Origin: Haloplanus aerogenes
GTDB lineage: Archaea; Halobacteriota; Halobacteria; Halobacteriales; Haloferacaceae
NCBI RefSeq assembly: GCF_003856835.1
Contig: NZ_CP034145.1
Span: forward strand, 2,542,001-2,606,000
Reading direction: 5' to 3'
Length of the DNA stretch: 64,000 bases
This document shows positions 1 through 8,163 of the stretch, piece by piece. The position numbers were made by a program, and so were the translations under genes. Positions within the stretch are counted from its first letter, which is position 1; every line of letters begins with the position of its first letter. The notes beneath the pieces are model-generated. The model was given only the letters and a program-made list of their open reading frames with translations, made no database searches and was not told the origin of the DNA.

Positions 1-188
1 GCCGCACTCGATCCCACGAAGTGGACAGGAATCGGATAGATTGGCGAGCGGAACCAACGCCTTTACACCCCCGATTCCACTTACAGCAATCGTCACACAC
101 GCGCGGATACGAGCCAGCTACCGGACCCACCCGACCCCGGGGGGGCTAGGGGACAGGGCCGCGAACCGATCACCATGACGACCAACAC

Positions 189-3100
189 ATGAGTACGCAC
201 GACATCGACGCCACCGAACTGGAGTTGCCGATCAAACGCACGAACGGGGAGACACTGGAGGACCGCCTCACCGCCAACGCCTATCACAACATCCTCCCGG
301 CACGCTATCTTCGCAAGGACGCGAACGGGGACCTGATCGAGGATCAGGAAGACCTCTTCCCCCGTGTCGCGAAGAATATCGCCCTCGCGGAGGCGGTGTT
401 CGAAGCGCGCAAGCAGGACGTGGAGATTACGGTCACGCCCGACCAGTTGAAGCCGGACCACCCCCGGCGTGACGAACTCGCCGCCGAGGTGTTCGGGAAA
501 GGGACGACCGCCGACGCGGACGCCGAGACGACCCTCTCCGTCTACAACGTCAACAAGTTCGCCTACGAGACGGTCGTTCCCGAACTCCCCGACGAGGTAC
601 GCACCGTCGTCGAGGAGACGCGCGACGAGTTCGAGACGCTGATGGAAGACCTCTCCTTCATGCCCAACTCGCCCACGCTGATGAACGCGGGCGACGAACT
701 CCAGCAGCTCTCGGCCTGTTTCGTCGACTCCCCCGACGACGACATCGACGACATCCACCAGACGGCCAAGGAAGCCGCACAAGTGTTCCAGTCCGGCGGC
801 GGCATGGGCTACGCCTTCTGGCGCCTGCGCCCCTACGGCGACCCCGTCGGCTCCACCGGCGGCATCGCCTCCGGCCCCATCACGTTCATGCGCACGTTCG
901 ACCAGATGTGCGAGACCATCGCGCAGGGCGGCGCTCGCCGTGGCGCCCAGATGGGCGTCATGCGCGTCTCACACCCGGACGTGATCCAATTCATCCACGC
1001 GAAAAACAAAGACGTCTCGCTCGCGCACACGCTCCGCCTCAACGACCCCGACGACTACACGCACACGAGCTTCAAGGACGCACTCGAGGAAGCCCGCGAA
1101 CTCATCGACGACGAAGGGAGAGTGCCGAAACACCTCCGCAACGCCGTCGAGGGCCACCTCTCCAACTTCAACATCTCCGTCGGCGTCACCGACGACTTCA
1201 TGGAGGCGCTGCAGGCGGGCGAGGAGTTCACGTTCACCAACCCGCGCACGGGCGAGGCGCACATCGCCACCGCCGAGACGAAGGAACTCTACGAGATGTT
1301 CGACCTCGGCGAGTACGTCGAAGTCGGTGAGGAACTCTCCATGCCCGCCGAGGTGCTCTGGGAGGACATCGTCGAGGGGGCCCACGAGAACGGCGAACCC
1401 GGCGTCATCTACCTCGAACGCGTGAACAAGCAGCACTCCTTCGACGTGGAGGAGCATCCGGACCACCGCATCCTCGCCACGAACCCCTGCGGCGAACAGC
1501 CGCTGGAGGAGTACGAGGCCTGTAACCTCGGTCACATCAACCTCTCGACGCTCGCAGACCTCGACGCGCCGGACTGGCGGGTCTGGGCCGACGAACACGC
1601 CGACGAGTACGACTCGCAGGCCGAGGCGGTCGAGGCGTTCCTCGACGAGGCGATGGACTGGGAAGCCTTCGATCACCGCATCGACTACGGTACCCGGTTC
1701 CTCGAGAACGTCGTCACGATGTCGGATTTCCCGGTGCTGGAGATCGAGCAGAAGGTGCGCGAGATGCGCAAAATTGGGCTCGGCGTCATGGGGCTGGCCC
1801 AGCTGTACGTCCAGCTCGGCATCCGCTACGGGAGCGACACGGGCAACGAAGTCGCCCGGCAGTTGATGACCCACATCAACCACGAGTCGAAGTGGGCCTC
1901 CCACGAACTCGCACAGGAGCGCGGGTCCTTCGAGGACTGGAACGACTCGAAATACGCCGACCCCACCCGCTACCGCAAGTGGTTCGAACACCACACGGGA
2001 CTGGACGCCGACGAGTGGGCGGACGGCTTCCCGATCCGCAACCACAACACGACGACCATCGCCCCGACGGGCACCACGTCGATGGTCGGCAACACGACCG
2101 GCGGCTGTGAGCCGATTTACAACGTCGCCTACTACAAGAACGTCTCCGACGACGTGCAGGGCGACGAGATGCTCGTCGAGTTCGACGACTACTTCCTGCG
2201 GACGCTGGAGGCCAACGACCTCGACATCGACGCGGTGAAAGAGGAGGCACAGGAGCAGATGGCCACCAACGCGTTCGACGGCGTCGAAGGGCTGGAGACG
2301 GTGCCGGACGCCATCGGCGAACTGTTCGTCGTGACCGGCGACCTCGCCGGGAAGGAACACGCCGCCGTCCAGTGTGCGTGTCAGGAGGGCGTCGACTCCG
2401 CCATCTCGAAGACCTGCAACTTCCCCAACAGTGCGTCGGTGGAGGACATGGACGAAGTGTACCGCTACATCTACGAACACGGCGGAAAGGGCGTCACCGT
2501 CTACCGCGACGGCACGCGCTCGAAGCAGGTGCTGACCACCCGCGCGAAGAACACGGAGTTCTCGGACGAGGGCGAGGCCGCGGAGGCGCTCGTCGAACAG
2601 ATCGAAGAGGTGTTCGGCGGTATCGAGGGCTTCCTCGACAACGAGGACGTGCAGGCCGCGCTCGATCAGGAGCTCGAGAACCTGCTCGCGGCCGCCGACG
2701 GCGAGCGCGAACTCGGCACCAAGCGTCCGCGGCCGGACGTGCTCCACGGCGTCACCCAGCGTATCGACACCGGCTACGGGAAACTCTACGTCAACATCAA
2801 CGAGGACGAGGACGGGCGGCCGTTCGAACTCTTCGCCAACATCGGCAACTCCGGCGGCTTCACCGCCTCCTTCACCGAAGCACTGGCGAAGACCATCTCG
2901 ACCGCCCTCCGCTCCGGCGTCGATCCGAGCGAGATCGCCTCCGAACTGCAGGGAATCCGCTCGCCCAAAGTGGCGTGGGACAAGGGCGAACAGATCAACT
3001 CCATCCCCGACGCTATCGGGACGGCCATGCGCCGCTATCTCGACGACGAAATCGACCGGCCCTACCCCAAACAGCAGAACCTCACCGAACTGGAGAAGGC

Positions 3101-3293
3101 CGAGGCGCGAGCGACGCCCGGCGACTCGCCCGAGGCCGACGGCGGCGCCGCGGCAGCGACCACAGCCGACGACGACACCGCGGAACTCCTCGCCGCCGGC
3201 GAGAGTCCCGAGTGCCCGGATTGTGGGTCCATGAGCCTCTACTACTCCGAAGGTTGCAAGACGTGCGAGTCCTGTGGCTGGTCCGAGTGCTGA
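189..3293 (+). CDS. nrdJ: Adenosylcobalamin-dependent ribonucleoside-diphosphate reductase (class II)
   Basis: Reduces ribonucleotides to deoxyribonucleotides in the cytosol with a B12 radical. The 1034-residue protein has the class II core: a Cys in LSACFVDSP near residue 177, the catalytic NPCGEQPL motif with Cys near 434 and Glu near 436, and the GTRFLENVV region. A C-terminal TSCPD-type domain (VLHGVTQRIDTGYGKLY) is followed by a CPDCG...CKTCESCGW tail, likely a zinc ribbon or redox tail. It reads through without an intein, although haloarchaeal nrdJ often carries one. The ATG at 189 follows a 188-base stretch with no clear TATA box at the usual distance. I see no cobalamin riboswitch. 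It is monocistronic as far as visible. Confidence 0.96.
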   Translation: MSTHDIDATELELPIKRTNGETLEDRLTANAYHNILPARYLRKDANGDLIEDQEDLFPRVAKNIALAEAVFEARKQDVEITVTPDQLKPDHPRRDELAAEVFGKGTTADADAETTLSVYNVNKFAYETVVPELPDEVRTVVEETRDEFETLMEDLSFMPNSPTLMNAGDELQQLSACFVDSPDDDIDDIHQTAKEAAQVFQSGGGMGYAFWRLRPYGDPVGSTGGIASGPITFMRTFDQMCETIAQGGARRGAQMGVMRVSHPDVIQFIHAKNKDVSLAHTLRLNDPDDYTHTSFKDALEEARELIDDEGRVPKHLRNAVEGHLSNFNISVGVTDDFMEALQAGEEFTFTNPRTGEAHIATAETKELYEMFDLGEYVEVGEELSMPAEVLWEDIVEGAHENGEPGVIYLERVNKQHSFDVEEHPDHRILATNPCGEQPLEEYEACNLGHINLSTLADLDAPDWRVWADEHADEYDSQAEAVEAFLDEAMDWEAFDHRIDYGTRFLENVVTMSDFPVLEIEQKVREMRKIGLGVMGLAQLYVQLGIRYGSDTGNEVARQLMTHINHESKWASHELAQERGSFEDWNDSKYADPTRYRKWFEHHTGLDADEWADGFPIRNHNTTTIAPTGTTSMVGNTTGGCEPIYNVAYYKNVSDDVQGDEMLVEFDDYFLRTLEANDLDIDAVKEEAQEQMATNAFDGVEGLETVPDAIGELFVVTGDLAGKEHAAVQCACQEGVDSAISKTCNFPNSASVEDMDEVYRYIYEHGGKGVTVYRDGTRSKQVLTTRAKNTEFSDEGEAAEALVEQIEEVFGGIEGFLDNEDVQAALDQELENLLAAADGERELGTKRPRPDVLHGVTQRIDTGYGKLYVNINEDEDGRPFELFANIGNSGGFTASFTEALAKTISTALRSGVDPSEIASELQGIRSPKVAWDKGEQINSIPDAIGTAMRRYLDDEIDRPYPKQQNLTELEKAEARATPGDSPEADGGAAAATTADDDTAELLAAGESPECPDCGSMSLYYSEGCKTCESCGWSEC

Positions 3294-3482
3294 ACTGATT
3301 CGGCCACCCGAGACGCGCTGACGCAACGACTGTCGACCCGTTTCCGTTCGGCGTCCATCATCTCGACAGTCAATTTCTCCCCGATTCAAAAATATACACT
3401 CCCCGACGCGAAACGTTTCGATCCGGACATCGAATCCCCTGCCGGCGGAACAGTCATGTCGATGTGGGAGATATATAAGGGT

Positions 3483-3602
3483 ATGTCTGCTCGGCGCGGG
3501 CGACCCTGCCCTCACTGTGAGACGGCGATGCACCGCCGTCACTGCAAGTACGTCTGTCCGAACCACGGGGTCGTCTACGACTGCAGCGACACGTTCTGGT
3601 GA
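3483..3602 (+). CDS. Small CPxCG zinc-finger protein (HVO_2523-like)
   Basis: A 39-residue protein with Cys at 9, 12, 21, 25 and 34 and a CPHC plus CKYVCPNH arrangement, which is a one-domain zinc finger typical of haloarchaeal micro-proteins. The C-terminal GVVYDCSDTFW is conserved in the family as I recall it. It lies 93 bp before the phytoene synthase on the same strand, the same neighbourhood I recall for HVO_2523 beside HVO_2524 in Haloferax. An in-frame ATG at 3456 would add MSMWEIYKG. I prefer 3483 because the family begins just before the basic RRGRPC segment. The function is unknown; regulation or a structural role near carotenoid genes is inference. Confidence 0.8.
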   Translation: MSARRGRPCPHCETAMHRRHCKYVCPNHGVVYDCSDTFW

Positions 3603-3695
3603 CATGAGGGTCTCCGATTCAGCTTCGACACGTCCCGGCCAGTCGGGGGTCGGTACGCCGACACTACAGGGGACGAACGGCGGGGGGAACGACCG

Positions 3696-4709
3696 ATGGT
3701 GAGCGACGACGGCGTCGCCCGCGGGAAAGCCATCCAGCGGCGGACGGGGAAGACGTTCCATCTCGCGACTCGCTTCCTTCCCGAACGGGTTCGGGAAGCG
3801 ACGTACGTCCTCTATGCCTTCTTCCGGGTTGCCGACGAGGTGGTCGACGACGCCGACGGTGTCCCGCCCGCCGAACAGCGCGCCGAACTCGAACGACTCC
3901 GGGCGGCGGCGCTCGGCGAGGAACCGACGGACGATCCGGTGCTCGACGCCTTCGCCGACCTTCGCGAGACCCACGGAATCGCCGACTCGGACGTGAACAC
4001 GTTCGTCGACGCGATGCTGACCGACGTGACCAAGGACCGCTACGAGACGTTCGCGGAACTCCGGGCGTACATGGACGGCTCCGCGGCGGCGGTGGGCCGC
4101 ATGATGACGGCAGTGATGGACCCCGAGAACCCCGAACGGGCGCTTCCGCACGCGACGGCGCTCGGCGAGGCGTTCCAACTCTCGAACTTCCTGCGTGACG
4201 TGCGCGAGGACATCGTGGAACGGGACCGGATCTATCTGCCGATGGAGACGCTGTCCGAGTACGGTGTCTCGGAGGCCGCCCTCCGGAACTTCGAGATGAG
4301 TCATGGGTTCCGCCGGGCGATGGAGCGCGAACTCCGTCGGACGGAGGCGCTCTACCGCGAGGGGGTGGCGGGCATCGAATCTCTCCCCAGAGACTGCCAG
4401 TTTCCGGTGCTCGTCGCCGCAGTCCTCTACGCCGATCACCACCGCCTGATCCGCGAGCGTGACTACGACGTGTTGTCCACGACGCCACAGATCGGAACGC
4501 TCCGAAAACTCGCGCTCGTGGCCCGGACGCGCTGGCACTGGGCGTGGAACCGCGACCCCGAAATCGTGTTCCGACGGGTGAGTTGCGTCCCGGACGCGTC
4601 CGGCGATCCGGACCCCGGTGCCGGACACGGGCACGCCCACGAACCGAATCGTGGGATCGGCCGGCGCCTCCTGCAAGGCGCCGTCGAGGGTCTCCGGCGG
4701 CTCACCTGA
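3696..4709 (+). CDS. crtB: Phytoene/squalene synthase family protein
   Basis: Condenses two geranylgeranyl diphosphates to phytoene, the first committed step to bacterioruberin. The 337-residue protein has both Asp-rich metal-binding motifs of the trans-isoprenyl diphosphate head-to-head synthases: DEVVDD near residues 46-51 and NFLRDVREDIVERD near 164-177. An N-terminal TFHLATRFLPERVREATYVL segment is also typical. A GGGGGG-rich stretch lies just before the ATG. It runs convergent to the cruF-lyeJ-crtD operon. A squalene synthase role cannot be excluded from sequence, but the carotenoid context favours phytoene. Confidence 0.9.
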   Translation: MVSDDGVARGKAIQRRTGKTFHLATRFLPERVREATYVLYAFFRVADEVVDDADGVPPAEQRAELERLRAAALGEEPTDDPVLDAFADLRETHGIADSDVNTFVDAMLTDVTKDRYETFAELRAYMDGSAAAVGRMMTAVMDPENPERALPHATALGEAFQLSNFLRDVREDIVERDRIYLPMETLSEYGVSEAALRNFEMSHGFRRAMERELRRTEALYREGVAGIESLPRDCQFPVLVAAVLYADHHRLIRERDYDVLSTTPQIGTLRKLALVARTRWHWAWNRDPEIVFRRVSCVPDASGDPDPGAGHGHAHEPNRGIGRRLLQGAVEGLRRLT

Positions 4710-4729
4710 CGACGCTCTCGGATCGCTTG

Positions 4730-4911
4730 CTCACCGAAGTCTCGGCGGCACGAACGGCGTCGACTCTCAGCGACCGATCCGATCCGCCGCGTCTTCCCGC
4801 CGCCTCACCGAAGTCTCGGCGGCACGAACGGCGTCGACTCTCAGCGACCGATCCGATCCGCCGCGTCTTCCCGCCGCCTCACCGAAGTCTCGGCGGCACG
4901 AACGGCGTCGA
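4730..4911. repeat. 74-bp tandem repeat (2.5 copies) over the cruF 3' end
   Basis: Two complete 74-bp units (4730-4803 and 4804-4877) are apparently identical. They are followed by a third partial copy of 34 bp (4878-4911), which is the last codons and stop of cruF on the minus strand. The unit starts CTCACCGAAGTCTCGGCGG. The period is not a multiple of three. It fills the convergent gap between crtB and cruF, so both transcripts end in or near it. Confidence 0.95.
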
Positions 4912-5754
4912 ATCGAATCGCTCAGTCCGAAGCAACCCCACCCCGAACAGCCCGCCGACGGCCGCCGCCCCCCAGTTCCCGAACCAGACGTTGACCGCGC
5001 TCCAGAGCAGGACGAAACTCACCAGGTCGTCCAGCGCGAATTCGCAGGATTCCAGTCGGTCGAGGAGCGCGGTGCGGTCGAGGACGGCATCGAGGACGAG
5101 AACCGTCACCGTCGCGGACAACACCCACCCCGCGAAGTTCGAGAGCGGGACGCCGTACACCGGGCCGCTCCCGGGATAGGTCCAGAACCCCAGCGCCACC
5201 GCGCCGGGATCGAGGACGAGATCCATCGCGACAACAGTCGCGATCACGACCGGAAGACGAATCCGCGCCCACCGCGCCCGGTCGCCGAGAAGGAGCAGGC
5301 AGAGCAGGTAGGCGTTACACACCAGCGGCAGGAAGAAGACGGGCAGTCCGACCGGGACGCCTGCGACGGTCGGCCCGAGGTCGATGACGTAGTGGAAGTC
5401 GCCGTACGGCCACCCGGTCCGCAGGCCGACGAACTCGATGGCGTAGGCGTAGACGGCGAGGCCAGCGATCCCTACCGCTGCCCGGCGGTCGATCAGCGGC
5501 GCCAACCCGACGAGCAACGGCGACCGCATGACGAGCGTCCCCAGCAGGATCAGGAAGGGATCGAACGAAAGCGGCGGGGGGAGGAGACCCTCCGCGCTTG
5601 CGACGAGGAGGACGGCGCCGACGACGGGAAAGACGACGGCGATGGTGAAGCGGTTGTCGCGGACGAGGGCGTCGAGACGCGCCTGCATCTCGGGGCGGGT
5701 CGGCGTCCGCGTCGACGCCGCGGGCGCGAACGCACCGTCGTCACCGTCAGCCAT
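4879..5754 (-). CDS. cruF: Bisanhydrobacterioruberin hydratase
   Basis: Integral membrane carotenoid hydratase of 291 residues (carotenoid biosynthesis, DUF422 family). It adds water to the C50 chain ends in the last step to bacterioruberin. Several hydrophobic helices are visible (e.g. VVFPVVGAVLLVAS, LPVVIATVVAMDLVLDPGAVALG, FVLLWSAVNVWFGNWGAAAV). The LRTGWPYGDF and DLVLDPGAVALGFW segments are typical of the family. It is the last gene of the crtD-lyeJ-cruF operon and overlaps lyeJ by 8 bp. Its final codons, ending in PPRLR, and its stop codon are copied downstream in a 74-bp tandem repeat. Confidence 0.92.
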   Translation of the reverse strand: MADGDDGAFAPAASTRTPTRPEMQARLDALVRDNRFTIAVVFPVVGAVLLVASAEGLLPPPLSFDPFLILLGTLVMRSPLLVGLAPLIDRRAAVGIAGLAVYAYAIEFVGLRTGWPYGDFHYVIDLGPTVAGVPVGLPVFFLPLVCNAYLLCLLLLGDRARWARIRLPVVIATVVAMDLVLDPGAVALGFWTYPGSGPVYGVPLSNFAGWVLSATVTVLVLDAVLDRTALLDRLESCEFALDDLVSFVLLWSAVNVWFGNWGAAAVGGLFGVGLLRTERFDSTPFVPPRLR

Positions 5755-6589
5755 GGACCAGCCTCCAGAGCCCGCCCATCGTGATGAGCGCGCCGACGAC
5801 GGTGTTCACGGCGGGGAACCACCAGTACGCCCGTGTGGCGTCCACCGACGACCACGCGACGAGGGCGACGCCGACGGGGTAGCAGCCGATCAGAGCGCCG
5901 AGCCGTGGGTCGAGGAGGCCGAAGGCGACGGCGGCGAGCGCCCAGCAGACGGCGCAGTAGGCGTAGGTCCGCCGTTCGCCCAGTTTCGTCGCCGTCGTCT
6001 CGATGCCCGCGCGACGGTCGGGGTCGATGTCGGGAATCGCGGAGAAGGTGTGCATCGCCATCGTCCACAGCCAGCCACCGACGACGGCGAGCAGTGGCGG
6101 CTGGGCGCCCGCGACGGCGGCGTAGGCGGCGGCGCCGGGCAGGACGTACAGCCCGTTCGAGAGGGAGTCCAGCGGCGGCCGGGTCTTCAGGCGCAACGGT
6201 GGCGCGCTGTAGGCGACGCCGAGGGCGAGAAAGCCGGCGAGCCACGGCCACGCGAGCGGTGGCGTCACGGCGACGGGAGCGAGGAGGAGGGCAGCGCTGG
6301 CGACGACGGCGGCCGGCACCACCCAGTCGCCGCCGTAGCGCACCTCGCGATCCTCCTTTTTCGGGTTCTCCGCGTCCACGTCGGCGTCGAACACGTCGTT
6401 GACGCCGTACAGCAGGACGTTCGCGGGAAGCAGGAAGTAGGCGAAGAGTGTGAGCGTCGTCGGGGTGAACAGGTCGGCGGTCGACGCCGCGGCGTAGACG
6501 ACGCCGACGGCGACGGGACCGGCGAGGTAGAGCCAGAAGCGCGGGCGCGACAGTTTCAGGAGGTAGCGGCCACGCTCGCTCGCGCTCAT
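5747..6589 (-). CDS. lyeJ: Lycopene elongase / 1,2-hydratase (UbiA prenyltransferase)
   Basis: A 280-residue UbiA-family membrane enzyme that adds C5 units to lycopene to build the C50 skeleton and hydrates it. The two UbiA Asp motifs are present: NDVFDADVDAENPKK near residues 63-77, and IPDIDPDRRAGIETTATKLG near 180. About eight hydrophobic helices separate them. The reading frame stays open upstream, but the ATG at 6589 (MSASERGRYLLKLSRPRFW) overlaps the crtD stop in an ATGA and gives the family's usual N-terminus. It is the middle gene of the bacterioruberin operon. Confidence 0.93.
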   Translation of the reverse strand: MSASERGRYLLKLSRPRFWLYLAGPVAVGVVYAAASTADLFTPTTLTLFAYFLLPANVLLYGVNDVFDADVDAENPKKEDREVRYGGDWVVPAAVVASAALLLAPVAVTPPLAWPWLAGFLALGVAYSAPPLRLKTRPPLDSLSNGLYVLPGAAAYAAVAGAQPPLLAVVGGWLWTMAMHTFSAIPDIDPDRRAGIETTATKLGERRTYAYCAVCWALAAVAFGLLDPRLGALIGCYPVGVALVAWSSVDATRAYWWFPAVNTVVGALITMGGLWRLVHG

Positions 6590-8088
6590 CGTTCGCGTGC
6601 CATCCGTTCGGCCGTCAGCTGGCCGCTGATGAGACACATGGGGACGCCGATGCCCGGCGTGGTGTACGAGCCGGTGAAGTAGAGGCCGTCGACTGCGGTG
6701 GAGGCGTGCGGTGGGCGAAAGAGGGCGGTCTGGCGGAGCGTGTGCGCGAGGCCGAGCGCCGTCCCCTGCGTGCTGTTGTAGCGCTCGCCGAACTCGGAGA
6801 CGGAAAACGTCTCCTCGAAGACGATGCGGTCGCGGATGTCGACGCCGGTGTGGTCCGCGATGTCGTCGAGCAACAGGTCGCGGAACTGCTCGCGGCGCGT
6901 CGGGCCGTCCTCCAGTCCGGGCGCGATGGGGACGAGCGCGAACAGGTTGCTGTGGTCCTCTGGCGCGACGGTGTCGTCCGTCTTCGAAGGGACACAGAGG
7001 TAGTAGGCGGGGTCCTCGGGCCACGACGGGTCGTCACCGAAGATGGTGTCGAAGTGGTCCTCCCAGTCGGTCGGCAGGACGAGCGTGTGGTGAGCCAGTG
7101 GCTCCACGTCGCCTTCAACGCCGAGATAGAGGAGGAAGGCGGAGGGGGCGTAGGTGCGGGAGTCCCAGTAGTCGGCGTCGTACTGGCGGTCCTCGGGGAC
7201 GAGAAGGTCCTGTTCGGTGTGGGCGTAATCGGCGTCGGAGACGACTTCGTCGGGGAAGAACTCGCGACCGTCCTCGGTGCGGACGGCGAAGGCCCCCTCG
7301 CGGCCCCGAATCTCGGCCACCGGGCTGTCGGTGTAGAACTCGACGCCCAGTTCCTCGGCCATCGCGACCACGCCGTCGACGACGCCGCCCATCCCCTCCT
7401 CGGGGTAGTAGACGCCGAGTTCGAAATCGACGTGGCTCATCAGGTTGTAGAGCGCGGGCGTGTTCGACGGCGCGCCGCCGAGGAAGACGAGGGAGTACTG
7501 GACGATCTGCTGGAGTTTCGGGTGGTCGAAGTAGTCCTCGACGTGGTCCTGCATCGTCCCGAGGAGGGAGAGGCCGTGCGCGTAGCGGAGCACGTCGAGG
7601 TCGATAAAGTCGCGGAGGCGGGAGCGATCCTCGTAGACGAAATGTTCCATCCCCACGTCGTAGGTGTAGGCCGCCTGCTCCAGATACTCGTCGAGGGCCT
7701 CGCCCGCCCCGGGTTCGTAGGACTCGAACGTCTCGCGGTTCTGTGCCAGATCGGGGACGAGGTCGACCCGGTCGCCGTCCTTGAAGAAGATGCGGTAGTG
7801 GGGGTCGAGGCGTTCGAGGCCGTAATACTGTCCCGGCCGGCGCCCGAAGTCGGCGAAGAAGTCCTCGAACACGTCGGGCATGAGATACCAGGAAGGCCCC
7901 ATGTCGAACCGGAAGCCGTCGGCGTAGAGCCGACTGGCGCGACCGCCGAGTTGTCCGTTTTTCTCCAGTACCGTCACGTCCGCACCGGCGTCGGCGAGAT
8001 AACAGGCCGTCGAGAGACCGCCGAACCCGCTGCCGACGACGACGACCGACCGACCGTCGGCCGACTCCATCGGCGGCTTGGCATTCAT
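6586..8088 (-). CDS. crtD: Carotenoid desaturase (CrtI/CrtD family), likely 3,4-desaturase
   Basis: A 500-residue FAD-dependent phytoene-desaturase-family enzyme. The N-terminus has the dinucleotide fold VVVVGSGFGGLSTACYLADA followed by TVLEKNGQLGGRAS. The C-terminus has the conserved YFTGSYTTPGIGVPMCLISG. Its place directly before lyeJ and cruF matches the three-gene crtD-lyeJ-cruF cluster characterised in Haloarcula japonica, so I call it the 3,4-desaturase of that pathway. A phytoene desaturase role is the alternative. An in-frame ATG seven codons in (MESADG) is a possible start. A good TATA box sits 24-31 bp before the chosen ATG. Confidence 0.9.
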   Translation of the reverse strand: MNAKPPMESADGRSVVVVGSGFGGLSTACYLADAGADVTVLEKNGQLGGRASRLYADGFRFDMGPSWYLMPDVFEDFFADFGRRPGQYYGLERLDPHYRIFFKDGDRVDLVPDLAQNRETFESYEPGAGEALDEYLEQAAYTYDVGMEHFVYEDRSRLRDFIDLDVLRYAHGLSLLGTMQDHVEDYFDHPKLQQIVQYSLVFLGGAPSNTPALYNLMSHVDFELGVYYPEEGMGGVVDGVVAMAEELGVEFYTDSPVAEIRGREGAFAVRTEDGREFFPDEVVSDADYAHTEQDLLVPEDRQYDADYWDSRTYAPSAFLLYLGVEGDVEPLAHHTLVLPTDWEDHFDTIFGDDPSWPEDPAYYLCVPSKTDDTVAPEDHSNLFALVPIAPGLEDGPTRREQFRDLLLDDIADHTGVDIRDRIVFEETFSVSEFGERYNSTQGTALGLAHTLRQTALFRPPHASTAVDGLYFTGSYTTPGIGVPMCLISGQLTAERMARER

Positions 8089-8111
8089 GCCCCTTCGTAG
8101 GGACGTGATCC

Positions 8112-8119
8112 GTATATAC
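8112..8119 (-). promoter_or_regulatory. TATA box of the crtD-lyeJ-cruF operon
   Basis: GTATATAC on the minus strand, 24-31 bp before the crtD ATG at 8088. This spacing suits a leaderless or very short-leader transcript. Confidence 0.6.
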
Positions 8120-8163
8120 TACCCGCCGCGTGTGCAGGGGGTGATCGCCTGCCCACGCACCGA

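Noticed and set aside
1-188. Possible cobalamin riboswitch before nrdJ
   Set aside because: No B12-box or extended paired structure was recognised.
175-192. Tiny upstream frame (ATG ACG ACC AAC ACA TGA) overlapping the nrdJ start
   Set aside because: Six codons by chance; no evidence of function.
3604-3702. A 32-codon frame just before crtB that ends over its start
   Set aside because: Low-complexity, no homologue recognised, no separate ribosome site; it may only be leader sequence.
969-4676. A 1235-codon open frame on the minus strand across nrdJ and crtB
   Set aside because: It runs antisense to two well-supported genes; long antisense frames are expected at very high GC. Its translation shows Arg/Val-rich composition and no domains.
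4730-4911. CRISPR array
   Set aside because: Repeats are 74 bp directly adjacent with no spacers, and no cas genes are present.
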